64,000 nucleotides of DNA from Caldicellulosiruptor diazotrophicus (lineage in GTDB: Bacteria > Bacillota > Thermoanaerobacteria > Caldicellulosiruptorales > Caldicellulosiruptoraceae), in contig NZ_AP024480.1 in assembly GCF_017347585.1 (NCBI RefSeq), forward strand, positions 2,333,501 to 2,397,500, given 5' to 3'. The position numbers and the translations under genes are program-made. Of the stretch, positions 18,760 to 28,951 are shown piece by piece (within the stretch, counting starts at the first letter, position 1; every line of letters begins with the position of its first letter). The notes under the pieces were generated by a model, which was given only the letters and a program-made list of their open reading frames with translations, made no database searches and was not told the DNA's origin.

Positions 18760-19677
18760 TTAGCTCAAATAAACCACACGCCTACCTATAATTCTGTTCA
18801 CAATTAAAATGATTATCATCACGACCACAAAGTATACTATTGCAAGAGTGCTGCTATATTCGAACCTTCCATTGTTGGCCTGTGTGACCACCATTCTCAT
18901 AACCTGATTGCCATAGTCAGTAAAGTAGTCAATTATTGAATATATTATTGCCACATACACTGTTGGTGATATCATGGGAAAAGTTATCTTCCAGAACTTT
19001 TCCCACTCTGTTGCCCCTTCAATTATTGCAACTTCATAGAAGCTTTTTGGAATATTGTGAAGCGCAGCAAGTATCAAAAGTATCTGAACACCTGATCTCC
19101 AGGTAAGGTCAAATATCTTGTTGACTATATCAACAACATACATGCTGAACCATCTTGGAATACCTGCATTTATCATCACAGCTCTTAAATTTTCAGCTCT
19201 GAAAATAGTTGTGGCCGATGCAACCATACTCGAACCGCTACCAAGTACATTTTCTTTTAAAACTGTGATCACAACGCCCGATGCTATAATAACCGGGAAG
19301 AAAAATATTGTTCTAGCATATGTCCTCCCTCTGAACTCATCTTTTAGCAAATACGCAACAAATATGCTAAATACTATAACAATTGGAACTTCATATAACA
19401 TATTTGTAATTGATGAAGTAAGCCTCTTTACATAATCTGGGTCTTTGGTAAACGCATAGATGTAATTTTCCAAACCAATATACGTAAACTCAAGGCCATT
19501 GTCCCCAAAGCTTAGCTTGTGAAAAGTGTAGTAGACCGAATTTATAAATGGTATTATAAAGAAAACTACAAGACCAATTAGCCATGGAAGAATGAATAGC
19601 CTACCATACATTGCTTCTCTTTGTCTCAGAGTAAACTTCTTTTTACCCAGAAGGTTTTTTAAGTCAACTCTTGCCAT
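18760..19677 (-). CDS. Sugar ABC transporter permease (MalF/UgpA type)
   Basis: About 305-residue permease. The ATG at 19677 is preferred over an upstream GTG because AAGAGGTG lies eight bases before it. Hydrophobic segments begin with LFILPWLIGLVVFFIIPFIN, and the EAA loop reads EVAIIEGATEWEKFWKITF. It starts eight bases after the DUF5696 stop and 45 bases before the partner permease, so all three are co-transcribed. A long periplasm-like loop between the early segments is usual for the MalF side of the pair. Confidence 0.87.
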   Translation of the reverse strand: MARVDLKNLLGKKKFTLRQREAMYGRLFILPWLIGLVVFFIIPFINSVYYTFHKLSFGDNGLEFTYIGLENYIYAFTKDPDYVKRLTSSITNMLYEVPIVIVFSIFVAYLLKDEFRGRTYARTIFFFPVIIASGVVITVLKENVLGSGSSMVASATTIFRAENLRAVMINAGIPRWFSMYVVDIVNKIFDLTWRSGVQILLILAALHNIPKSFYEVAIIEGATEWEKFWKITFPMISPTVYVAIIYSIIDYFTDYGNQVMRMVVTQANNGRFEYSSTLAIVYFVVVMIIILIVNRIIGRRVVYLS

Positions 19678-19685
19678 TTTAGTTT

Positions 19686-21890
19686 TCACCTCTTGTTAAT
19701 TACTTTAAAACTCCTAGCTTTGACCAAAATACCGTCTGCATTTTGGTCTATTGGAGTGTAGTTGATCAGTATCTGTGTTCCTCCCTCATACTCAACCTTC
19801 ACGACGCCATTTTTGATGAGTGTATGTGATACAAATTTTTTACCCTTTATCTGATTCAACATCGGATATATTTCTTTATAAACCTTTTTCAGGTCGTTTA
19901 GCCAGAGTTTATAGTTTGATGAGTATAAATAGTCACATAGCGTTTCTTTTAATTCATCTTCATTTCGTGCAGTCCATGTAAATTTTATATACGAGCCTGT
20001 CTCAAGCACCTTCAGCTTCCAGTACCAGTCAGCTGTATAGTCATTTATCGATGGTGTGCTGTAAGGAATATAACCACGCAATACCATTTGATAGAATGGT
20101 ATCTCATAGTCTTCTATCGCAAACTTGCTGCTCTGTATTGGTACGTCTACAATCTCTGTACTATTTGCAACTAAGTACATATTGGGTTCTGTAAGTAAAA
20201 TATTAGAATGCTTTTTCATGAGATCTTTTAAAGTCTTTTTAAATATCTCCTGCGTTTTCAACCTATTAATTTCTCTAGCTCCAAAGTCTGAATAAAGCAT
20301 TTTTGACAGTGATGAAACTGACAAGGAGTTTACATAGCTCAAATTAGCTTTTAAAAACTTGTCAACAAACCTGCTTACATAAACAGGTGATGCAGCAAAC
20401 ATTACCGGATAGTCATCATCGGCATAACACGTCGCCGGAGAGTATCTTATTAGTTTTGCAGGTGTTTTTTTCATCGATTTCGTTGAAACAACATTTACCG
20501 GATAGAACAGAGATCCTTTCCTAAATGTTACAAAGTCAACATCAAGATATGTTCTAATACCATTTCGTTTAAAGTAATCTAGCATTCTGTCAAGTTCTCT
20601 TTTGCCACCAAGGACACTTTCAGGTCTTACAGAAAGTGGCATGTCATAGTATACTCCATTTCTGTACCAGCCAGTAAACTTTATTACAATATCATTTATG
20701 CCCAGTTTTTTTACATTTTTAACAATTTCTTGAGCATCTTTAAACGTTGTTAGTGGCAATGTTACATTCCTTGGCAGACCAACAATATACTTTACTTTCT
20801 TAACAGCTCCGTAGAGTTCTAAATACACAGGTGCTTTATCTTGTTTTGTTTTCTTCAATCCCTTTTCTTTTATTAAATACTCTCTGTATTTCTCAGCCAT
20901 TGCTAAGTAATCAGATTTGCCTTTTTCTAAGAAGTAGTATCTTACCGAGTATTTGTCTTGTGACGGAATTTTATCTTCAAAAACATTAAACGTCTCTTCG
21001 TTCCATTGTTTTTCTCTGAAGGTTATGCTATCCTGTTCTCTAACAATAAACTCAAAATACGCCTGATTGTAACTGTTTCGTGAACCGCTTGTGTATGCAT
21101 TCACAATTGCTTTTGAATCACCTTTGGTCGCAATAGCCAAAATCCCTTCATCATTCTTTTTAATACCAAACACAGGAAGTCTTGCATATTGTGTTACATA
21201 TACATTGGGTTCACGCACCATTGCATAGTCAGGACCATATATCCTCTGTGTATATTCTTCATTTCCTTTTTTGTTATTAAAGCTTATAACAGCACCGCAG
21301 CCATCAGGGACAACTATATAACCCTTGTCGCTTGTGCTCCCTGCCGCAAAAAACGGCAGAAGTTGTATGGAAACAAGTCTATACTTCTCAGTTTTTGTCT
21401 CCCTAATCTGGTTAACAAGAATGTCAACATTTAAATAATCATCATTAAGAGTAACTGCAATTGGTATCTCAAATCCTTCTTTTTTGAACCAGTATTTTAC
21501 TATGTATCCATTTTTTATTCTTTGAACTTTCAAGCCTTTTTTCATTGCCGAGCCTGCATAACTGTTAGCTGTTTGTGTTGAGTATGATTCCATATACGCA
21601 TACTTTATAACAAGCTGCGATGCAAGCTGTGTCCTCATGCTTCCTGCTGCAATTGGATCGTCTCGCCAGTTTTCCGGGTTGCTAAACCAGGTTGTTTTTG
21701 TTAGTTTGTCAAACACTTTGATGTATCCGTACTTTGGGCTTACATACAAAACAAATCTCTGGTTTTCAGCAATCTTTGTATACGAAATACCATCACCATA
21801 ACTTGGTACACTAATTATTACCTGACTTAATATTAAACTTAAAGCCAAAATTGCTAAAACCACTTTTCTACTGATTTTTTTGATAATCAA
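19686..21890 (-). CDS. DUF5696 family secreted protein, possible barrel hydrolase
   Basis: 734-residue protein with an N-terminal signal or anchor (about 7-30), starting at a TTG behind AAAGGAGG. I recognise it as a DUF5696-type protein. The N-terminal 300 residues are beta-rich (FDKLTKTTWFSNPENW, VVPDGCGAVISF). The centre alternates strands and helices like a TIM barrel (NDIVIKFTGWYRNGVYYD, TYLDVDFVTF, MLYSDFGAREINR). Its position between two permease pairs suggests a surface glycosidase or oligosaccharide-handling factor. I know of no proven activity for the family, and no catalytic residue can be assigned with confidence. Confidence 0.72.
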   Translation of the reverse strand: MIIKKISRKVVLAILALSLILSQVIISVPSYGDGISYTKIAENQRFVLYVSPKYGYIKVFDKLTKTTWFSNPENWRDDPIAAGSMRTQLASQLVIKYAYMESYSTQTANSYAGSAMKKGLKVQRIKNGYIVKYWFKKEGFEIPIAVTLNDDYLNVDILVNQIRETKTEKYRLVSIQLLPFFAAGSTSDKGYIVVPDGCGAVISFNNKKGNEEYTQRIYGPDYAMVREPNVYVTQYARLPVFGIKKNDEGILAIATKGDSKAIVNAYTSGSRNSYNQAYFEFIVREQDSITFREKQWNEETFNVFEDKIPSQDKYSVRYYFLEKGKSDYLAMAEKYREYLIKEKGLKKTKQDKAPVYLELYGAVKKVKYIVGLPRNVTLPLTTFKDAQEIVKNVKKLGINDIVIKFTGWYRNGVYYDMPLSVRPESVLGGKRELDRMLDYFKRNGIRTYLDVDFVTFRKGSLFYPVNVVSTKSMKKTPAKLIRYSPATCYADDDYPVMFAASPVYVSRFVDKFLKANLSYVNSLSVSSLSKMLYSDFGAREINRLKTQEIFKKTLKDLMKKHSNILLTEPNMYLVANSTEIVDVPIQSSKFAIEDYEIPFYQMVLRGYIPYSTPSINDYTADWYWKLKVLETGSYIKFTWTARNEDELKETLCDYLYSSNYKLWLNDLKKVYKEIYPMLNQIKGKKFVSHTLIKNGVVKVEYEGGTQILINYTPIDQNADGILVKARSFKVINKR

Positions 21891-21917
21891 TTTAAATTGC
21901 CTCCTTTGAATGCAAGA

Positions 21918-24047
21918 CTACATTCTGAGCAACATTTCGCTGTAAATATTTACTATAAAGTCGATAAGCTGACCAAAAAGTGTTAACATTAGGACTATTA
22001 TGAATAATATAATTCCAACACCGATGGCACTAGTAATCATAGCACCTACTGTTTTACCAGCTGAAAACTGATGAACTGCTTTTGTCGCATTAAATAAACA
22101 CACAGCTGTCCACAGCGTGCCGAGCATCTTCACGAAGTTTATGAACATTGCTTCATCAGCTATCATAAACTGGCTCATAATCACAGCAATTATTGTGCAT
22201 ATAATGTAAGGCACTAATGAATATGCTGAGAATATCCATACTTCTTCGAACTTCCCCTCGCCTTCCATTAGGGTTGTTACCATCCAGTTTGAAAGTACCC
22301 AGAAGAAGAATATTCCAACTGTACTTGAAAACAGCGATATTATGTTAATTTTGTCTTGTCTGTACGGGTTGAATATAAACCCGGTATATTGCCTATTTAT
22401 CACAGCTACAAGAAAGAAGAAAAATACTATTAGCAATGAAAGCCCTATTGAACCTTTCCTTTCTTCTTTTAATTCTTCAAATCCTCTGAAAGGATGCAGC
22501 ATCGTATGTATTGGGTATTTGTACTTGCTAATTTTCTTTGTCAATATTTCTTCGGCTGTAATAGGTTTCCTAAATTTTTTGAATGCTACATATATTGCTA
22601 TGATAAGAATTATAAATAGCGTTGCAAGGACACCAAAGTTTTTTTTCAAAAAGTCATTTCTTAAATTTTCTTTTGCTTCAGAATAACCATCTTTGTCATT
22701 TGCAAGTCTAAAATAATACATTGCATCTTCAAACTTGTTCATCCTCAGAAGAGCCTTTCCCAATCCAACCTGTGCAAGTGCAAAGTTAAAATCCATTTTG
22801 TGAACCTGTTCCCATAAACGTTTTGCCTCCTCATACTTGCCGTCATTGTAAAGTAAAGTTGCCTTGTGGACTAATTTTCCTAACAAAGTTTCTTCAAAAA
22901 CTGTAATCGACCCTTTAAGTTTATCAAGTACAAGTAAAGTGTTATTAATACTATCTATAGCAACTGGGTCTCTAAACGTTCCAACTTGGTCTCCTTTCCC
23001 GCCGCATATAAAAAGCAAGTTTGCGTTTTGGTCATATTGAAATATCCTTCCTCGCTCATAGTCAAGTGCACTTATAAAACCATCTTTTGTAACATCAATA
23101 TCTATAAAATATGTATCTTCCAGTTCCTTCCCATAATACTTTGGAATGTCACCAAAATCTCGTGTTTGGCCTTGCTTTTTGTACCAAAGTATATTTTCAC
23201 CTAAGTAATTTAATTTCCTTATCTCGCCCTGGCTAACATCCGTAAGGTTAGAAGTGGTATATATAAACCCATCTTTACCTATGTCGATACTAGTACACTC
23301 TGTTGGTAAATAGCGTACCATAGACGATTTTTGTTCTTTTGTGAGTATGCTTTTCCAGAACTTGTCGACTAAAAGCTGCCATGTTACAATAACTTTGTTG
23401 CTTCCATAAAATCCTAAAAAACTCCCATTCTGGTCAAACATATATGCGCCTTCAAAACTTCCCAAAGAAAGTACATAGATAACTCCTGCATTGTCTACGA
23501 CAACTTTAAACGGCACAAAGTCCTTTTGAGCAGCTTTTAAATCAGAAACAGGCTTTTCGATAGTTCTAATTACTTTTCCTTCCTGATTTATTATCCAAAC
23601 CAGTTTTGAGCCTTTGTCGCATATATAAATCAAACCATTTTTATCAACAAAAATTCCTTCTGGTTCTGCAATTTGTACTTCTCCATTTGTATCAAAAAAC
23701 TTGTTAATAACTTTTTTAAGCTTAAAATTCTGATCACATATTACCAAACGTTTATTTCCACTATCCATAATATATATCATGTTATTGTCATCAACATACA
23801 CATCTGTGGGATTTTTAAATTCTCCAACCCCAATATCATCTCCCTTTATAACTTTAACCGGATAATACCCAGCTGCGCTTGGGATTTCATGGAGATATAC
23901 GTCATAGTTATATTGGTAATATGGAACCTCTCTCATATCTTCAATTATGTATGCATAAACCTTTGCACTGCCAAGTATCTGAAATAGCAAACCTATTAGT
24001 AATATCAGTGCTATTGTCATTTTTATTCTCTTTTTTTCAACTTTCAC
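21918..24047 (-). CDS. NHL-repeat, TPR and Yip1-domain membrane protein
   Basis: About 709-residue protein. A GTG at 24047 follows GGTGAGG; an ATG seven codons upstream (24068) lacks a site. It has one N-terminal membrane segment (IALILLIGLLFQILG), then an extracellular beta-propeller of NHL-like repeats to about residue 395 (YVDDNNMIYIMDSGNKRLVI, FVDKNGLIYICDKGSKL), TPR-like helices (LGKALLRMNKFEDAMYYF), a further membrane segment and a C-terminal Yip1-like bundle (about 535-709). It sits between the two permease groups. A sensing or scaffold role for the transporter is inferred only. Confidence 0.78.
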   Translation of the reverse strand: MKVEKKRIKMTIALILLIGLLFQILGSAKVYAYIIEDMREVPYYQYNYDVYLHEIPSAAGYYPVKVIKGDDIGVGEFKNPTDVYVDDNNMIYIMDSGNKRLVICDQNFKLKKVINKFFDTNGEVQIAEPEGIFVDKNGLIYICDKGSKLVWIINQEGKVIRTIEKPVSDLKAAQKDFVPFKVVVDNAGVIYVLSLGSFEGAYMFDQNGSFLGFYGSNKVIVTWQLLVDKFWKSILTKEQKSSMVRYLPTECTSIDIGKDGFIYTTSNLTDVSQGEIRKLNYLGENILWYKKQGQTRDFGDIPKYYGKELEDTYFIDIDVTKDGFISALDYERGRIFQYDQNANLLFICGGKGDQVGTFRDPVAIDSINNTLLVLDKLKGSITVFEETLLGKLVHKATLLYNDGKYEEAKRLWEQVHKMDFNFALAQVGLGKALLRMNKFEDAMYYFRLANDKDGYSEAKENLRNDFLKKNFGVLATLFIILIIAIYVAFKKFRKPITAEEILTKKISKYKYPIHTMLHPFRGFEELKEERKGSIGLSLLIVFFFFLVAVINRQYTGFIFNPYRQDKINIISLFSSTVGIFFFWVLSNWMVTTLMEGEGKFEEVWIFSAYSLVPYIICTIIAVIMSQFMIADEAMFINFVKMLGTLWTAVCLFNATKAVHQFSAGKTVGAMITSAIGVGIILFIIVLMLTLFGQLIDFIVNIYSEMLLRM

Positions 24048-24095
24048 TGCCCTCACCTTTGCTTTCATAATTTACATATTGTTTAATAAGAATCC

Positions 24096-24959
24096 CTATT
24101 TTATACCTGCGTTCACCATGGTTTCCATAACACTGCTCTGCGAAATTATGAAAAGCACTATAGGAGGTATCATCAGCACCAATGCAACTGCTGCTCCAAC
24201 TCCAGCACGTGCAATACCTGCTGCTGCTATCTGGGACATAAGCGTAGGCAATGGTTTGAGGCTCTCACTGAATATAAACGAACCGCCTGTTTGATTCCAT
24301 AATTGCTGAAAAGACAAAATCATTAGAGTAAGCCATGCTGGCTTGACATTGGGCATAACTATTCGCCACCAGATTTTCAATTCATTTGCCCCATCAATCT
24401 TGGCAGCTTCTAAAAGTGCATCAGGAATCTGGGTCATGAACTGTCTCATTAGAAATAGCCCCAGAGTCATTTGCCAAGCAGGAAAAATCAGTGCTCCATA
24501 AGTATCAATAAGCTTTAAGTTAGACATAATTATATAAAGAGGAATATATGTAACCTGCGGTGTAAAAAGCAGTGCAAGAACTATTATCTCATTTATAATC
24601 CTCTTTGCCGCAAATTGATGCTTGGCAAGCGGATAAGCAGCAAGCGATGCAATGAAAATATGACCAACTGTGCCAACAATGCATATAAATAAGCTGTTGA
24701 AAACATATCTTGAAAAAGGCACCCACATGTTCGTTGCAAGTTGAAACAGTAAGACAAAGTTATCAAGTGTAGGACGCCGTACATATAGCCGTGGGGGGAA
24801 AATAAAGATTTCATCAAATGGCTTGAATGCGTTGACTATCGTATAAACAAGCGGCAATGCCATAAATACGCCTAAAATCGTCAGGATAGCAAATATGACA
24901 AGATTACCAGCTAAACTCCTGTTTTGTTTTCTCCAGACCAATGTTGCTCTTTTGCTCAT
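24096..24959 (-). CDS. Sugar ABC transporter permease (MalG type)
   Basis: About 287-residue permease from the ATG at 24959 (GTGGGTG upstream); a TTG ten codons earlier lacks spacing. The EAA loop reads LEAAKIDGANELKIWWRIV, and membrane segments such as FAILTILGVFMALPLVYTIV are clear. It partners the permease at 24996-25889 and the large binding protein at 25943-28798. This second CUT1 set is distinct from the one at 17695-19677. Confidence 0.88.
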   Translation of the reverse strand: MSKRATLVWRKQNRSLAGNLVIFAILTILGVFMALPLVYTIVNAFKPFDEIFIFPPRLYVRRPTLDNFVLLFQLATNMWVPFSRYVFNSLFICIVGTVGHIFIASLAAYPLAKHQFAAKRIINEIIVLALLFTPQVTYIPLYIIMSNLKLIDTYGALIFPAWQMTLGLFLMRQFMTQIPDALLEAAKIDGANELKIWWRIVMPNVKPAWLTLMILSFQQLWNQTGGSFIFSESLKPLPTLMSQIAAAGIARAGVGAAVALVLMIPPIVLFIISQSSVMETMVNAGIK

Positions 24960-24995
24960 TGATTTCACCCACTTTTTTGAAATTTGCAACTATAT

Positions 24996-25889
24996 TTAAT
25001 CATAAGAGTACCTTCTCAAAATCGATGCAATAACCTTGTTAGTCAAAAGCATCGCAATAAAGAGGATTACAGCAATTGCTGATGCATAGCCCATTTCAAA
25101 CCTCACAGTCCCATAGTCAATAAGATAAGTCACAACAGTGTCTGCACTGTACTCCCTTGTCGGCAGCCCCCCAAGTGCCATAACAACTGTGCTAACACCA
25201 AATGATGCACCTATTTGCATTACAGCCCCAAACAAAAGCTGTGGCGCCATCTGCGGGATTGTAATGTACCAAAGTTCTTGAAATCTGTTTTTTATACCGT
25301 CAATTGCTCCTGCTTCAAATAGCTCTCTATCAAGATTCTGAAAGCCTGCAACAAATGCCAAAAATCCAGCACCCATACTAAGCCAAAGCTGAACTATTAT
25401 AATTACCCATAAAATGTAATTCGGGTCCTGAAGCCAGTTAATAGGCTCATCTATAATCCCCAGTTTCATCGCCCATCCATTTATAAGTCCATAAACATCA
25501 CCACTGAATATAAACGACCATATGAAAAACACATTTCCAGCAAGTGACGGTGAATAAAATACAAGTGTTAAAAATGCTCTCAACTTCGGATTGAACTCAC
25601 TTATAAACCATGCAAGAAAAAAAGACATAAAATAGCTAAGCGGTCCTGTCAAAAATGCAAATATTAACGTATTTCTGAGAACTTTTAAAAATATTTTGTC
25701 ATTTAGAAACAGCCTTATGTAATTTGACCATCCAACCCATTTGGGTGGCTGAAGCATATTGTAATTTGTAAAACTTAGAAATATAGAGCTTATAACTGGA
25801 ATCAATGTAAATATTGTAAATAACAACACATATGGAGCTATCATTAAATAACTTGCTTTGTTCTTTTTTATATCTTCAATCAAGCTCAT
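24996..25889 (-). CDS. Sugar ABC transporter permease (MalF type)
   Basis: 297-residue permease starting at an ATG behind AAGGGAG. The first membrane segment is YLMIAPYVLLFTIFTLIPVI, and the EAA loop reads FEAGAIDGIKNRFQELWYI. It follows the large binding protein gene by 53 bases and ends 36 bases before its partner's start, a standard binding protein-permease-permease order. Confidence 0.88.
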   Translation of the reverse strand: MSLIEDIKKNKASYLMIAPYVLLFTIFTLIPVISSIFLSFTNYNMLQPPKWVGWSNYIRLFLNDKIFLKVLRNTLIFAFLTGPLSYFMSFFLAWFISEFNPKLRAFLTLVFYSPSLAGNVFFIWSFIFSGDVYGLINGWAMKLGIIDEPINWLQDPNYILWVIIIVQLWLSMGAGFLAFVAGFQNLDRELFEAGAIDGIKNRFQELWYITIPQMAPQLLFGAVMQIGASFGVSTVVMALGGLPTREYSADTVVTYLIDYGTVRFEMGYASAIAVILFIAMLLTNKVIASILRRYSYD

Positions 25890-25942
25890 TTATAAAATCT
25901 CCCTTCATGGAATTATGAAAATCACTGAAATAGTTTTTTCGA

Positions 25943-28798
25943 TTATTTATTCAAACTAAGCTCTATCCTCTTTCTTTCAAGCTCATCATTTATTTCTTTT
26001 GTATATTTCCACATACTTTCTCTTGGATTTATCCCCTGATAAACAACAGCTGAAAATGCACTGTCTATACTTCTTGTAATGTAATAGCTTCCTGGAACTT
26101 CCTCTATTTCTTTTACATATTTCCACTGTGTCTCTAAATTTTCTATCTCCTCTTTGTTCCACGGAAGTCTTTGAAAAGCTCTCAAATTTGCTGTATTGTA
26201 CCTTGCAGCAGTACCCATCAGCATCTCAAGCTCTTTTCCAAACTGTGTTTGAACTTCGTCAGAGGTCCACCATTTCAAAAACTCCCAGCATGCCTCTTTA
26301 TTTCGGCTCTTCTTTAATATAATACATGCTGTGCCTGACCCACCTGTTGAGCGGTCAATTTCGCCGTTTGGCTTTTTTACCCCAGGTATTGGTGCCATTC
26401 CCCACTCATTTCGAATTTCAGGCGCAGCTGTCGATAACAGGTTATACGTGGTATATGGTGCTATTCCAAGTGGCATCTCACCTGTTCTGAATCTGTTGTA
26501 AAAGTCATATATCAAAGGAAGATTATACTTTGTGTAAAAATCTGTCCAAGTCTTAAATGCGGCTATAGCTTCTGGGCTATCCAAGAGTGTTCGTGTTTTT
26601 GTTTTGTCATAAAAGTTTCCACCAAACTGAAGCAACAATGTAGGAAAGAGATTTCTTGCACCAAGCCCTGCATCAATTGCTTCAAGAGCGTCAATCCTTT
26701 GATACGGAAGACCAACCTGAAGATTATATCTCTGAAGCTTTGCTATGACTTTGTACATATCATCCCATGTTTGTGGCAATTCAATATTTAGCTCTTTTAA
26801 GATGTCTTTTCTGTAAAACATCATATAAAAATCCTGAGTAACTGGAAGCCCATATACACCGCCATTATACGTATATGGAACTAAAGCAGTTTTAGCAAAC
26901 CTTTTTTTAATTTCATTAAAATCTTTAAATTTGCTCAAATCAACAAGTGCACCACGTGCAGCTAAATTTACTGGTTGTGCCCTTGAAACTGTTAAAACTA
27001 CATCTGGACCTTTTCCTGCAAGTATTGCTTCAACTAGTCCTGCTTGAACAAGGCTAACATTTACTTTAATTCCTGTCTGTGGTGTAAAAGAATCATTGAT
27101 TAGATCTCTTATAATCTGTGCCTGATCACGACCGCCGCCAACCCAAACTTTAATAACCTTTTGACCCTGATACACTTCACCTACGTTGTTATAATCTTCA
27201 ACAAAGGAATACAAAAATGCTTTTATTGAATTTACAATTTTACTTCCAATAGAAGCTGTTGGTGACGGTAATTTTGTTTCCGGTGATGTAATCAAAATAT
27301 AATCTATCTCTAAGGGCTGATCTCTTCTGTATGCAAGCCACGATGATAATCCACTTAAATTGTCTCTAAAGTTTGTCAGTCTTCCTGGTATTGTATCAGT
27401 GTCTTCAGCCATACTTCTCAGCTGAAGCGCAACCCTTCTTAAAAACTCAGCTTCCCCACCTTTTTGCCCTGCAAGTCTTTCAAACATAGCTGCTTCTTCT
27501 TCCAGCTCACTGCTTAGTCTTTTTAATGAACTAACAAGCCCTGGTATCTGTTCTTCAAGGAAATAGTCACGATACAAATCAGGTGACGTTCCCGTAATCA
27601 TTATTATCTTTCTGTATAAACTATTAAGGTCTATCGTTGTACTTTCGACTCTACTTAAAATTTCCGAAAAAGCTCCCAAAGTTGATTCTAACTTTAATTC
27701 ATGAACACCTTTTGTTAAATATATAAGATATGGTTGATTCTTCTTACCTATTGTTTTCATATACCAACTTATGCTATATGGAAATTCAATATCTTCAGCT
27801 TCTTTGAAAGGAATTTTCCCGTCAATATATAACTTCCTATGAACAGACAAGCCTCGGACAAAATTTTGTCTGGCTTTTATTGTAATTTTGTAATAACCTT
27901 CTTGCGGAACTTCAAAAATCCAACTCATCCACATCCCTGGATAACGCCAATTCCACTGACCTATTGTGTTAAGTCTTATTTTAGAAACATGATAAGGCTC
28001 CGTTGCAGGATCAGTTCTGTCATATGTTGGATATAAAATTGGATCAGATTTTAGATATGTCTTTTCACCTTGAATTTTAATAAACACATTTTTTGAATTT
28101 TTCCCATAATTTTTTGATATGTACTCATTATAAGTAGGTAACGCCCCACCATTATATATAATCAATTGCTTTAAAGCAACAGGCTCTCTGATACTAACAA
28201 GTCTAATTTTATGTTCGCCTTTTGTAAAATAGAACGGTAAAGCCTTGTTATAGAAACCCTCAGTATCTATAAAATCAATTTTTTGCCATTGCGGGTGTTC
28301 ATCACATTTTGGTCTCAAATCATTGCCTTTTTTATCTTTCCTAATTCCTGTTGTATCCTTCCATACTCTTGGAAATGTAACTTTTTGGGCTTCTTTATAA
28401 GGAATTTTTCCATCAATAAATACGCTAAATTCTATTCCCAGCCCTTTACCTGACAAAGGATAATAGAGAAGAGCCATATTATAAAATCCATCTTCCGGAA
28501 TATTTACAGTCCACTCTAACCATCCACCTTCTTTTTCCCACAAAAGCACATCTTTTTCACCATAGAATTGTAATACTTTTCTGACACTTGCATTATTTGA
28601 ACCTGTATAATTAATTGCTTCAATTTTAATTTCTTTTTTAGGTCTATTAATATTCTTCCCCACTTTTTTTAGGTAATCTTGAAGAGTAGGTATTTCACTT
28701 GAAGCAAATACTGAGACTTTACAGAGTAACATGAGTAATGTGATTAGTAAATATACAATAATTTTTATCCTTTTCAGAATTGTTAAAAATCCAGACAA
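25943..28798 (-). CDS. Large solute-binding protein with N-terminal carbohydrate-binding-like half
   Basis: About 951 residues. I take the TTG at 28798, nine bases after AAGGAG. The ATG three codons earlier overlaps the ribosome site directly, and a further-upstream ATG (28867) has none. The signal peptide is YLLITLLMLLCKVSVFASS. Two similar beta-rich modules follow (roughly 70-215 and 240-395; FIDGKIPYKEA recurs as YIDGKIPFKEA), then a helical linker and a family 1 solute-binding domain from about 540 (IKVWVGGGRDQAQIIRDLI) to the end. It is over twice the usual binding-protein length. It heads the cluster and probably captures bulky xylan fragments. Confidence 0.83.
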   Translation of the reverse strand: MSGFLTILKRIKIIVYLLITLLMLLCKVSVFASSEIPTLQDYLKKVGKNINRPKKEIKIEAINYTGSNNASVRKVLQFYGEKDVLLWEKEGGWLEWTVNIPEDGFYNMALLYYPLSGKGLGIEFSVFIDGKIPYKEAQKVTFPRVWKDTTGIRKDKKGNDLRPKCDEHPQWQKIDFIDTEGFYNKALPFYFTKGEHKIRLVSIREPVALKQLIIYNGGALPTYNEYISKNYGKNSKNVFIKIQGEKTYLKSDPILYPTYDRTDPATEPYHVSKIRLNTIGQWNWRYPGMWMSWIFEVPQEGYYKITIKARQNFVRGLSVHRKLYIDGKIPFKEAEDIEFPYSISWYMKTIGKKNQPYLIYLTKGVHELKLESTLGAFSEILSRVESTTIDLNSLYRKIIMITGTSPDLYRDYFLEEQIPGLVSSLKRLSSELEEEAAMFERLAGQKGGEAEFLRRVALQLRSMAEDTDTIPGRLTNFRDNLSGLSSWLAYRRDQPLEIDYILITSPETKLPSPTASIGSKIVNSIKAFLYSFVEDYNNVGEVYQGQKVIKVWVGGGRDQAQIIRDLINDSFTPQTGIKVNVSLVQAGLVEAILAGKGPDVVLTVSRAQPVNLAARGALVDLSKFKDFNEIKKRFAKTALVPYTYNGGVYGLPVTQDFYMMFYRKDILKELNIELPQTWDDMYKVIAKLQRYNLQVGLPYQRIDALEAIDAGLGARNLFPTLLLQFGGNFYDKTKTRTLLDSPEAIAAFKTWTDFYTKYNLPLIYDFYNRFRTGEMPLGIAPYTTYNLLSTAAPEIRNEWGMAPIPGVKKPNGEIDRSTGGSGTACIILKKSRNKEACWEFLKWWTSDEVQTQFGKELEMLMGTAARYNTANLRAFQRLPWNKEEIENLETQWKYVKEIEEVPGSYYITRSIDSAFSAVVYQGINPRESMWKYTKEINDELERKRIELSLNK

Positions 28799-28951
28799 AT
28801 CTATCATCTCCTTCGATACATTTATACGCAATTTTGCCCAAACTTTATTTATTAAGAAATTGGGCAATTTAACCTATAAAATCTTCATGTAAATTGGTTT
28901 GTAACCTTTTTCAAAATTGAATATATTAAAAATTGGCTTTCTTTTGTTTAT

